DNA of 64,000 nucleotides, from assembly GCF_014490035.1 (NCBI RefSeq), contig NZ_CP061008.1, positions 1,240,001 through 1,304,000 on the forward strand. The letters run 5' to 3'. The notes beneath the pieces are model-generated. The model did no database searches. It was given only the letters and a program-made list of their open reading frames with translations, and was not told where the DNA came from. Origin of the DNA: Achromobacter xylosoxidans (GTDB lineage: Bacteria > Pseudomonadota > Gammaproteobacteria > Burkholderiales > Burkholderiaceae_B). How positions within the stretch are numbered: position 1 is the first letter of the stretch; each line of letters opens with the position of its first letter. Below are positions 57,475-64,000 of the stretch, piece by piece. A program made the position numbers and the translations under genes.

Positions 57475-57969
57475 TCAGTGGCCGTGGCCGGCGGTCGGGG
57501 CGGCTGCCGCGTTCAGCGGACGCGCCACCGCGTCCACCGGCACGCGCCGCTGGCGTTTGTCGGCATCCTCGACGATGAGCGTCAGGGCAACGTGCTCGCC
57601 GGGCGAGATCTGGCCGGCCAGATCGATCAGCATCACGTGATAACCGCCGGGCTTGAGCTCCACGGTCTGGTTCGCGGGCAGCGCGATGCCCGGCACCTGG
57701 CGCATCTTCATGACGTTGTCCTGCATCGCCATTTCATGAATTTCGACGTGCTTGGCGGCCTGCGATTCCACGCCGACCAGGCGGCCGCCGGAGGCGGAGG
57801 TCAGGCGCATGAAGACGCCGGTGGCGTGCTGGCTGGGCACGGTGGAGCGCACCCAGGCGTCGTCCACCTTCAGGGCGGCATCCTGGGCCAACGCGGAAGG
57901 GCTGGCGCCGGCCAGGGCGCAGAAGGCGAAGGCGGTGGCCGCCAGGGATTTGATCGTGGTGTTTTTCAT
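57475..57969 (-). CDS. Periplasmic copper chaperone PCu(A)C
   Basis: 164-residue exported protein. Signal peptide ~1-28 ('SPSALA-QD'). The exact copper motif His78-X10-Met89-X21-His111-X-Met113 is present. C-terminus is His-rich ('AGHGH'). Such proteins carry Cu(I) for assembly of cytochrome oxidase metal centres, usually together with SCO, whose gene follows upstream 28 bp apart (same strand). ATG 57969. Confidence 0.93.
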   Translation of the reverse strand: MKNTTIKSLAATAFAFCALAGASPSALAQDAALKVDDAWVRSTVPSQHATGVFMRLTSASGGRLVGVESQAAKHVEIHEMAMQDNVMKMRQVPGIALPANQTVELKPGGYHVMLIDLAGQISPGEHVALTLIVEDADKRQRRVPVDAVARPLNAAAAPTAGHGH

Positions 57970-57997
57970 GAGGGTTGCCTCTATATATAGATTCTGG

Positions 57998-58621
57998 TCA
58001 GAGCACGGTGCGCAGGTCGTCCACGCATTCCTGCGCGCTTTGCTGATGGCGCAGGGCGATGCGCAGCTTGCCGCTGGCGTCGATGACGTAGGTCAGCGCG
58101 GTGTGGTCCATGGTGTAGGACGAGCCGGTCGCGACCTTCTGGTAGAAGACCTTGAACGATTGCGCGGCGGCGCGCGTCTGCTCGGCATTGCCGCGCAGGC
58201 CGACGAAGTCGGGATCGAAGGCCTGGGTATAGGCGCGCAGGATTTCCGGCGTGTCGCGTTCGGGATCGACGGTGATGAAGAGGACGCGCAGCTTCTTGGC
58301 GTCCGCGCCCAGCAGGCTCTTGATCTCGACGGCGCGGGTCAGCGCCGTGGGGCAGATGTCCGGGCATTGCGTGAAGCCGAAGAACAGCATGATCGGCTGG
58401 CCGGCGTAGTCGGCCAGCTTGCGCTCGCGGCCCTCGGTGTCCTGCAGCTGGAAGTCGCCGGACGGCATGCCGGACAGATCCATGCCGTGCAGCTTGGGCG
58501 CATCGGGGCCGCAGCCTGCCAAGGCCAGCAGGGCGAAAGAGGACAGCAGCAGGCGGCGCCGCGGATCGGGCGCATGGGAGCGCGCCGCGCCGGATGGCGC
58601 GCGCAGAAAGGGGGAATGCAT
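57998..58621 (-). CDS. SCO1/SenC-family copper assembly lipoprotein
   Basis: 207-residue lipoprotein (lipobox ALAGC, Cys37) with thioredoxin fold. CxxxC motif Cys86-Cys90 ('FTQCPDICP') and His173 ('MDHTALTY') form the copper site. Assists copper delivery to terminal oxidases; here the bo-type oxidase has CuB only. Start ATG 58621; a longer frame upstream to 58876 lacks signal character. Operon with PCu(A)C (and possibly DUF2946). Confidence 0.92.
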   Translation of the reverse strand: MHSPFLRAPSGAARSHAPDPRRRLLLSSFALLALAGCGPDAPKLHGMDLSGMPSGDFQLQDTEGRERKLADYAGQPIMLFFGFTQCPDICPTALTRAVEIKSLLGADAKKLRVLFITVDPERDTPEILRAYTQAFDPDFVGLRGNAEQTRAAAQSFKVFYQKVATGSSYTMDHTALTYVIDASGKLRIALRHQQSAQECVDDLRTVL

Positions 58622-58682
58622 GAAAACCTCGTCGGTTGACGGTTCGTCCAGGGGCGCGGCGGGGCCGCGCGTGCAGGCGGAG

Positions 58683-59108
58683 TCAGGCGAGGCGTGGAGG
58701 AGCGCGGGAACCCAGCGGCGGTCCCGCGGCGGTGGATGCGGGCGGGGCGGCGCTGGCAGGCGCGGGCAGTGCGTGCCGGCCGGCGGCCAGCAGCAGGGGG
58801 GTGAGCGCGGGGGCCGGAGCGGGCGCGACGTGCGCCAGCAGGCCGAAGGGGCAGAGCGCGCCGGCATCGGCGGCATCGTGGCCGGCCTTGTTCTTGTCGC
58901 CGGGCGACAACGCCAGCGTCAGCGCGGAGACGTCGCCCGCGGCCGAGCAGAACGTGACTTCAAGCCGGCCGTCGTGCAGCGCCCGGGCGTCGGGCATGTA
59001 GCCCGCCGGCACCAGCGCGCGCAGCGCCAGGGCCAGAAGCGCCAGCCACAGCACGCCCCGCGCGCGTGCGGCGCTGCCGAGGTGCTGGAGGCGGATCAGG
59101 CGGGTCAT
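58683..59108 (-). CDS. DUF2946-type membrane protein
   Basis: 141-residue protein with a hydrophobic N-terminal region ('GVLWLALLALALRALVPAGYMPD') and the DUF2946 signature 'VTFCSAAGD ... LCPFGLLAH'. Ends in a Pro/Ala-rich tail. The family is often found with copper genes; sits directly upstream (62 bp) of the SCO gene on the same strand. Function unknown. Confidence 0.75.
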   Translation of the reverse strand: MTRLIRLQHLGSAARARGVLWLALLALALRALVPAGYMPDARALHDGRLEVTFCSAAGDVSALTLALSPGDKNKAGHDAADAGALCPFGLLAHVAPAPAPALTPLLLAAGRHALPAPASAAPPASTAAGPPLGSRAPPRLA

Positions 59109-59234
59109 GGCGGCATTCTATCCCGCGCGACCGGCGCAAGCATCTGACGCCGGCGCCCATGGCCCGCCAAAATCTTGGTACCCTTGAACGCACTCAAATA
59201 TCTCCCGACATCCCACTCAGTGCCTCAGGTTTCA

Positions 59235-60002
59235 GTGCTTTCCTCGTCCGCCCAGACCCTGCCTCTTTCCACGTTGCCCGCTGCCGTACGCCGGGGCAGG
59301 CCGTCCTTCCGCTTGTGGATGTGCGTGCTGGCCGTGGCGCTGCTGGCCCTGCTGTCCGCCTGCGGCACCACCAAGGTCCAGCCCGGCTACTACCGTGTGC
59401 AGTCGGGCGACACGCTGACCCAGATCGCGCGCAAGCAGGGCACCAGCGTGAGCAATCTGGTGCGCTGGAACAATCTGTCGAATTCCAATGCCATCGAAGT
59501 CGGGCAATTGTTGCGGGTGGCGCCGCCGGCTGGGCAGGCCAGCACGTCCACCGCGCCCAGCAAGGCGCGCGGCAAGCCTGCCCCTTCGCCCAAGTCGTCT
59601 ACCTCGACCGCCAAGCGCCGCACCGCCCCGCCGGGGGCGATCTCGCTGGTCTGGCCCGCCCAGGGCAAGGTCACGCGCGGCTATGACGGTTCGGGTTCCA
59701 ACGGCATCGTCATCAGCAATTCCTCCGGCACGCCGGTGGTGGCGGCGGCGCAAGGCACCGTGGCCTATTCCGGCAGCGGCCTGCGCGGCTATGGCCACCT
59801 GGTCATCGTCAAGCACAACGCCAGCTTCCTGAGCATCTACGCCCACAACAGCAAGCTGCTGGTCAAGGAAGGGCAGCGCGTCAGCCAGGGGCAGAAGATC
59901 GCTGAAATGGGCAATAGCGACAGCAAGCAGGTCGGGCTGTATTTCGAGCTGCGCTACGACGGCCAGGCGGTCGACCCGGCGGGGTCCCTGCCGCCGAAGT
60001 AG
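59235..60002 (+). CDS. NlpD-like LysM/LytM lipoprotein
   Basis: 255-residue outer-membrane lipoprotein: lipobox LSAC (Cys43), LysM domain ~52-95 ('YYRVQSGDTLTQIARKQG'), Pro/Ser/Lys linker, C-terminal LytM domain (~150-255). The LytM domain is degenerate: the first zinc His and Asp are missing ('NGIVISNSSG'), though 'YAHN' persists, as in E. coli NlpD, which activates amidase rather than cutting. Start GTG 59235 (CAGG upstream) chosen; TTG 59175 is possible. Convergent with the Crp/Fnr gene. Confidence 0.82.
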   Translation: MLSSSAQTLPLSTLPAAVRRGRPSFRLWMCVLAVALLALLSACGTTKVQPGYYRVQSGDTLTQIARKQGTSVSNLVRWNNLSNSNAIEVGQLLRVAPPAGQASTSTAPSKARGKPAPSPKSSTSTAKRRTAPPGAISLVWPAQGKVTRGYDGSGSNGIVISNSSGTPVVAAAQGTVAYSGSGLRGYGHLVIVKHNASFLSIYAHNSKLLVKEGQRVSQGQKIAEMGNSDSKQVGLYFELRYDGQAVDPAGSLPPK

Positions 60003-60006
60003 GCGC

Positions 60007-60702
60007 TTAGAGTTGCACCAGCTGCTTGAGCGAATCCAGCTGCAGGATGCATAGCTCGCCGCGGCGGTCCGATATATAGCCCTGGCGTCGCCATTTCGAG
60101 AATATCCTGCTCAGCGTTTCGGCGCGCATGCCCAGCTTGACCGCTATCTGCGAATGGCTCAGCGGCAGCACCACGGGCCGGTTGTCTTGCGGCTTGCCCG
60201 CGCGCAGGATGTATTCGGCCAGGCGTTCCTCGGCCGAACTCGACGTCAGCCAATCGATCTGATCCGTGTGATGGCGGATCAGGTTGGCGCAATGCGCCAT
60301 GACGCGGCAGGCGAAGCGCGCGTCGTTCAGGCAGAGCTGGCGGAATGCCGCGGCATTGAGCAGGCAGCCATTGCCCTCGGTACGCGCGCGCACGCCGTGC
60401 AGGTGCCGCGGCGTGGCCTCGAACAGCGTGGAAACGGACAGCCAGCCGCCCGGCCCGACATGGCCGAATACCTTGTCGCCGCCATCCGCCGTGTAGCGCA
60501 CGCCCTGCAGCGATCCCGCGCACACCAGCAGGCAGGAGGAGGCCGCCTGGCCTTCCGAAAAAATCGTGTCGCCCGCGTTGAACTCCAACCAGCGGCTGCC
60601 GCCCGCCAGGGCGAGCAGGGCGGCATCGTCCACGCCATCGAACCAGGGATGCTGGCGCAGCGCCGCGATCAAGAGCGCGGATCGTGAATTGACAATAGTC
60701 AT
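60007..60702 (-). CDS. Crp/Fnr-family transcriptional regulator
   Basis: 231-residue regulator: cyclic-nucleotide-binding-fold N-terminal domain ('RWLEFNAGDTIFSEGQAASS', 'GVRYTADGGDKVFGHVGPGG'), long dimerisation helix, and a C-terminal HTH 'LSHSQIAVKLGMRAETLSRIFSKWRRQG'. The N-terminal Cys cluster of FNR is absent, and cyclic-AMP phosphate-binding residues are not conserved either, so the signal is unknown. Start ATG 60702; divergent from the iron ABC operon, sharing the Fur-box region, so it likely regulates or responds with it. Confidence 0.88.
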   Translation of the reverse strand: MTIVNSRSALLIAALRQHPWFDGVDDAALLALAGGSRWLEFNAGDTIFSEGQAASSCLLVCAGSLQGVRYTADGGDKVFGHVGPGGWLSVSTLFEATPRHLHGVRARTEGNGCLLNAAAFRQLCLNDARFACRVMAHCANLIRHHTDQIDWLTSSSAEERLAEYILRAGKPQDNRPVVLPLSHSQIAVKLGMRAETLSRIFSKWRRQGYISDRRGELCILQLDSLKQLVQL

Positions 60703-60730
60703 TTGGTCTGGGGGCTCTGGCAAATAGAAT

Positions 60731-60751
60731 TAATGCGATTGATTCTTATTT
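60731..60751. promoter_or_regulatory. Fur box between Crp/Fnr gene and iron ABC operon
   Basis: TAATGCGATTGATTCTTATTT; its minus strand reads AATAAGAAT-CAATCGCATT, 16 of 19 matches by eye to the AATGAGAAT-N-ATTCTCATT pattern. Sits 29 bp from the Crp/Fnr start and 64 bp from the substrate-binding-protein start, so it may control both. Confidence 0.7.
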
Positions 60752-60814
60752 GTAATGGTACCACTGCGGAGGCCGCCATCAATGACCGGCCTTTGCTGCG
60801 CAACCCACTCCCAC

Positions 60815-61885
60815 ATGACCATCTCAGCGTATTTCCGCACCGCCGCGGCGGCAGGGGTTTTCTTGTCGTCCGCCGCCAACGCGGCGCCCATCGTGTTCCA
60901 GGACATGCTGGGCAATCCCGTGAGCCTGTCAGCGCCAGCCCAACGCGCAGTGACCCTGCCGATGCCGGCCGGATCGCTGCTCATCTCGCTGGATGGGGGC
61001 GCACAGCGCCTGGCCGGCATGCATCCCAGCGCCCACGGGTTGATGAAGGACGGGCTGCTGGCGCGGATCTTTCCGGCCACGGCCCAGGTGCGCACCGACA
61101 TCACCCGGTCCGGCTTCGTGCCCAATGTGGAAACGCTGCTGCAGATCCAGCCCGATCTGGTGTGGCAGTGGGGGCACATGGGCGACGATCTGATCGCACC
61201 TCTGCGCAATGCCGGACTGCCGACCGCGGCGCTGGTGTACGGCACCGAAGACCGTACCCGCGTATGGATACGCCTGATGGGCCAGTCGCTGGGGCAGGAG
61301 GCTCGCGCGCAGTCCCAGTTGCGCTGGCGCGATCAGGTGCGCGCGGACATCCGCGTCGTCACCGATGGCATTCCGGCCGCCAAGCGGCCGGGGGTGCTGT
61401 ACCTGTCGCGTTATGCGCCGCAGCTGCGCGCAGCCGGCGGCAACACCAGCTTCGAGGACGACATCACCCTGGCGGGCGGGCGCAATGTTTCGGCTGCCAT
61501 CGCCAGCGGCCAGACCGTGAACATCGAGCAGATCATGGCCTGGGCGCCCGAGGTGATCCTGCTGAACAACTTCGAATCGGGATTGACGCCCGAAACCCTG
61601 TATGGCGACCCGCTGTTTGCCGACATCCCCGCCGTGCGCGATCGCCGCGTCTACAAGGTGCCGATGGGCGGCTATCTGTGGGATCCCCCCAGCCAGGAAT
61701 CGCCCTTGTACTGGCAGTGGCTGAGCATGCTGCTGCACCCGGAAAAATTCTCCTGGCCCTTGCGGGACAACATCGCGCGGGCCTACGGCGAACTCTATGG
61801 ATATCAGCCTGCGGCTGGCGAGGTCGACGCAGTGCTGCGCCTGAAAATGAACGAGGGAGCCGCGGGCTATGAACGCTTCCGTTGA
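60815..61885 (+). CDS. ABC transporter substrate-binding protein (iron-siderophore/heme type)
   Basis: 356-residue periplasmic binding protein of the TroA/FecB class. Signal peptide ~1-23 ('FLSSAANA-AP'), domains linked by a long helix. Segments such as 'VETLLQIQPDLVWQWGH' and 'VLYLSRYAPQLRAAGGNTSFEDDITLAGGRNV' (in parts) are typical. Start ATG 60815 chosen for the signal peptide; ATG 60782 would add 11 residues. First gene of an operon with permease, ATPase and one unknown gene. Confidence 0.88.
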   Translation: MTISAYFRTAAAAGVFLSSAANAAPIVFQDMLGNPVSLSAPAQRAVTLPMPAGSLLISLDGGAQRLAGMHPSAHGLMKDGLLARIFPATAQVRTDITRSGFVPNVETLLQIQPDLVWQWGHMGDDLIAPLRNAGLPTAALVYGTEDRTRVWIRLMGQSLGQEARAQSQLRWRDQVRADIRVVTDGIPAAKRPGVLYLSRYAPQLRAAGGNTSFEDDITLAGGRNVSAAIASGQTVNIEQIMAWAPEVILLNNFESGLTPETLYGDPLFADIPAVRDRRVYKVPMGGYLWDPPSQESPLYWQWLSMLLHPEKFSWPLRDNIARAYGELYGYQPAAGEVDAVLRLKMNEGAAGYERFR

Positions 61886-62954
61886 AACGGCGCGCACGCC
61901 TGCCGCGGGCACTTGCGCGCGGCCGGGGCTGTGGGCGTGGTCGTGGCTGCTGATGGCGCTGGCGCTGCCGGCGTCCGTGTTGGCGGCGCTGTGCGTCGGC
62001 CGCTACCCCCTGGCGCTGTCGCAGGTGTCCAGCGTGCTGGCCGGGCTCGCATTGCCGGACGGCCTGGCGAACTGGCTGCCGTCGGTCGGCGCCACGGAGC
62101 ATCGCGTCGTCATGCAGGTGCGCTTGCCGCGCGTGCTGCTGGCGGTGCTGGCCGGATCCAGCCTGGCGATGTGCGGCGCGGCGCTGCAAGGCGCTTTCCG
62201 CAATCCGCTGGTCGGGCCGCAGATCCTGGGCATTTCCTCGGGCGCGGCGTTTGGCGGCTGCGCGGCGATCCTGTTGTTCTCATCGCTGTGGGCAACGCTG
62301 GGCCTGGCGTTTGCCGGGGGCCTGCTGGCGGTGGCCGTGGTCTATCTGCTGGGCCGTTCCAACGGCCGCACGACGATCCTGATGCTGGTGCTGGCGGGCG
62401 TGGTGACCAGCGCCTTCTTTTCCGCGTTGATATCGCTGACCACGTACTTCGCGGATCCGAACGACAGCTTGCCGGCCATCGTGTTCTGGCTGATGGGCAG
62501 CTTCGCCACCGCAACCTACGTCAAGCTGGCGGCCGCCGTGCCGCCCATCGTGGCTGGCATGGCGCTGCTGGTCGCGCTGCGTTTCCGCATCAACGTGCTG
62601 TCCTTGGGCGACGAGCAGGCCAGCGCCATGGGTATCGCCGTGGAGCCCTTGCGTTGGCTGCTGCTGGGCTGCGCCACGCTGGTGGTGTCGGCCAGCGTGG
62701 CCGTATCGGGCACGGTGGGCTGGGTGGGATTGGTGGTGCCGCACATTGCGCGCATGTTGGTCGGCCCCGACCACCGGGTGCTGCTGCCGGCCAGCGCCCT
62801 GATCGGCGGCACCTACATGGTGTGGGTCGATACCGTGGCCCGCAGCGCCACCAGCGCCGAGATTCCGCTGGGCGTGATTACCGCGCTGATCGGCGCGCCG
62901 CTGTTCGCATGGCTGTTGCGCCGCGCCCAGAGCAAGGGGGCGCAGCATGCTTGA
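61869..62954 (+). CDS. FecCD-family iron ABC transporter permease
   Basis: 361-residue permease with about ten TM helices. 'RLPRVLLAVLAGSSLAMCGAALQGAFRNPLVGPQILGISSGAAFGG' (in parts) and 'GLVVPHIARMLVGPDHRVLLPASALIGG' are FecCD/BtuC signatures. Only one permease gene exists, so the transporter is presumably a homodimer. ATG 61869 overlaps the binding-protein gene by 17 nt. Confidence 0.93.
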   Translation: MNASVETARTPAAGTCARPGLWAWSWLLMALALPASVLAALCVGRYPLALSQVSSVLAGLALPDGLANWLPSVGATEHRVVMQVRLPRVLLAVLAGSSLAMCGAALQGAFRNPLVGPQILGISSGAAFGGCAAILLFSSLWATLGLAFAGGLLAVAVVYLLGRSNGRTTILMLVLAGVVTSAFFSALISLTTYFADPNDSLPAIVFWLMGSFATATYVKLAAAVPPIVAGMALLVALRFRINVLSLGDEQASAMGIAVEPLRWLLLGCATLVVSASVAVSGTVGWVGLVVPHIARMLVGPDHRVLLPASALIGGTYMVWVDTVARSATSAEIPLGVITALIGAPLFAWLLRRAQSKGAQHA

Positions 62955-63684
62955 ACTTGCACAACTGTCCGTGCAGGCAGGCGGCCGGCGCCTGCTGAGC
63001 GACCTGTCCTTGAGTCTGCCCGCGGGCCAGATCCTGGCCGTGCTGGGGCCGAACGGGCGCGGCAAGACGACGCTGCTGCGCACGATATTGGGGCTGAACC
63101 CTCCTGCCGCGGGCACCGTGCGCCTGCAAGGCCACGCCGCCTATGTTCCGCAGCGCAGCGACACGCTCTACGCCTACGACGTGCTGACCATGGTCAGCAT
63201 GGGGCGCGCGCGGCATCTGCGCTGGTATGCGGCGCCTGGCGCCCGGGACTGGAGCATCGCTCGCGACTGCCTGGGGCAGGTCGGCCTGGGGCATCTGGCG
63301 GACCGCCCGTTCCACGCCTTGAGCGGCGGCGAGCAACAACTGGCCTGCATTGCGCGCGCCTTGGCCAGCGCCAGTCCCATCATCATCCTGGACGAGCCCG
63401 CGGCGGCCCTGGACCTGCGCAACCAGGACGTGGTTTTGTCGCTGCTGCGCCGGCTGGCGCAGGAGCAGGGCCTGGCGGTGGTTTTCACCACGCACCAGCC
63501 GCAGCACGCGCAACACATCGCCGACCAGACCCTGCTCATGCATGCCGGCGCTTGCGAAACCGGCCCCACCGCCAGCATGTGCGTGGACGAGCGCCTGAGC
63601 CGCCTGTATGGCCTGCCGGTGCGCGTGGCCACGTTGCACGGCGAGTCCGGCGACATCGTCGGCGTGATCCCCGTCTTCCGTTGA
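62947..63684 (+). CDS. ABC transporter ATP-binding protein (iron siderophore type)
   Basis: 245-residue ATPase: Walker A 'GPNGRGKTT' (GRGKT in place of GxGKS/T), Q-loop 'YVPQRSDTLYAY', signature 'LSGGEQQLACIARALA', Walker B 'IIILDEPAAALD', H-loop 'TTHQPQHA'. All catalytic elements present. ATG 62947 overlaps the permease stop by 8 nt. Confidence 0.94.
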   Translation: MLELAQLSVQAGGRRLLSDLSLSLPAGQILAVLGPNGRGKTTLLRTILGLNPPAAGTVRLQGHAAYVPQRSDTLYAYDVLTMVSMGRARHLRWYAAPGARDWSIARDCLGQVGLGHLADRPFHALSGGEQQLACIARALASASPIIILDEPAAALDLRNQDVVLSLLRRLAQEQGLAVVFTTHQPQHAQHIADQTLLMHAGACETGPTASMCVDERLSRLYGLPVRVATLHGESGDIVGVIPVFR

Positions 63685-63687
63685 ATC

Positions 63688-64000
63688 ATGAAAAACAAGA
63701 TTGCCTACCTGAACAACTGGAGCGGGGACGGTCCCGCCGCGCTGACCGGCGGCGCCGCGCCGCGCGCGGCCTGCGTGCCGCTGTATCAACTGCATGAGCG
63801 CGATCTTTCCGGATTCCGCGCGCTGCTGCTCCCGGCACACACGGACCAGCGCTATCTGTTGCAGCAGGGCGCGCTGCTGGAAGCCTATCTGGAATCGGGC
63901 GGCACGCTGGTCTTCAACGGCCATGTTGCCTATCCCTTTCTGCGCTGGCTCGCGCCCTTCGTGCCGGGCTCCGGCGCGGGCATCGCGGGCCTGCGAGTGC
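63688..64000 (+). CDS. Unknown gene at end of iron ABC operon, truncated by window edge
   Basis: Starts ATG 63688, three bases after the ATPase stop, and stays open to the window end (104 codons). The visible part, including 'IAYLNNWSGDGPAALTGG' and 'GALLEAYLESGGTLVFNGH', looks like a Rossmann-like class-I amidotransferase-type (ThuA/GATase-like) domain. No catalytic residues are verifiable in this fragment. Tight coupling suggests a part in using the imported iron compound; a specific role cannot be given. Confidence 0.6.
   Translation, partial: MKNKIAYLNNWSGDGPAALTGGAAPRAACVPLYQLHERDLSGFRALLLPAHTDQRYLLQQGALLEAYLESGGTLVFNGHVAYPFLRWLAPFVPGSGAGIAGLRV

Noticed and set aside
60007..60702. Oxygen sensor FNR
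   Set aside because: The N-terminal cluster of four cysteines needed for the 4Fe-4S cluster is missing; classified only as Crp/Fnr family.

Overview
The window is high-GC DNA with densely packed genes, almost all of them ordinary chromosomal ones. The TonB/FecIR iron systems, DUF4148 and CigR-type secreted proteins, a RegB-RegA pair next to cyoABCD and the many LysR, AraC, GntR and SDR genes suggest a betaproteobacterium of the Alcaligenaceae. Achromobacter is my first guess, Bordetella the next. No rRNA, tRNA, IS element, prophage or CRISPR array is visible. Both edges cut a gene: an MFS transporter on the left and an uncharacterised gene of an iron-ABC operon on the right.

Layout. 0-6.4 kb: MFS permease; a protealysin-type M4 protease coupled to an emfourin-like inhibitor; CigR-family protein; a 38-residue membrane peptide coupled to an SPFH protein; a PTS-EIIC/EAL fusion. 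6.6-15.2 kb: two consecutive ECF sigma / FecR / STN-type TonB-receptor sets, one with a Fur-like box and one with a long palindrome upstream. 15.2-18.7 kb: a divergent AcnA-type aconitase coupled to its own GntR regulator. 18.8-23.2 kb: TetR gene divergent from a catabolic-looking set (TIM-barrel isomerase, epoxide-hydrolase-like protein, HSL esterase, HAD phosphatase) with a clear palindromic operator. 23.2-41.3 kb: accessory metabolism and regulation (SDRs, MgtC, cupin, SUMF1 protein, AlkB, phospholipase D, MATE/MarR, EamA/AraC, TauE, lipoprotein paralogues).

41.3-50.7 kb: MaeB malic enzyme, small secreted repeat proteins (DUF4148), SlyX, a YncD/PqqU-like TonB receptor, an orphan NifQ homologue with a ModE-like operator, and a large periplasmic ankyrin-repeat protein. 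50.7-59.1 kb: a respiratory block. RegB-RegA lies directly upstream of cyoABCD, and three copies of a TGCGAC-N5-GTCGCA palindrome sit between regA and cyoA. Copper-delivery genes (PCu(A)C, SCO, DUF2946) follow. 59.2-64 kb: NlpD-like lipoprotein, Crp/Fnr regulator, and a Fur-boxed iron ABC operon.

The strongest leads are the NifQ gene with a molybdate-type operator in what looks like a non-nitrogen-fixing setting, the triple palindrome upstream of the bo-type oxidase operon, the PTS-EIIC/EAL fusion, and two cases of enzyme folds with missing catalytic residues (SDR at 23.2 kb, SUMF1 protein at 26.7 kb). All functional statements are from reading the sequence; no database search was run.
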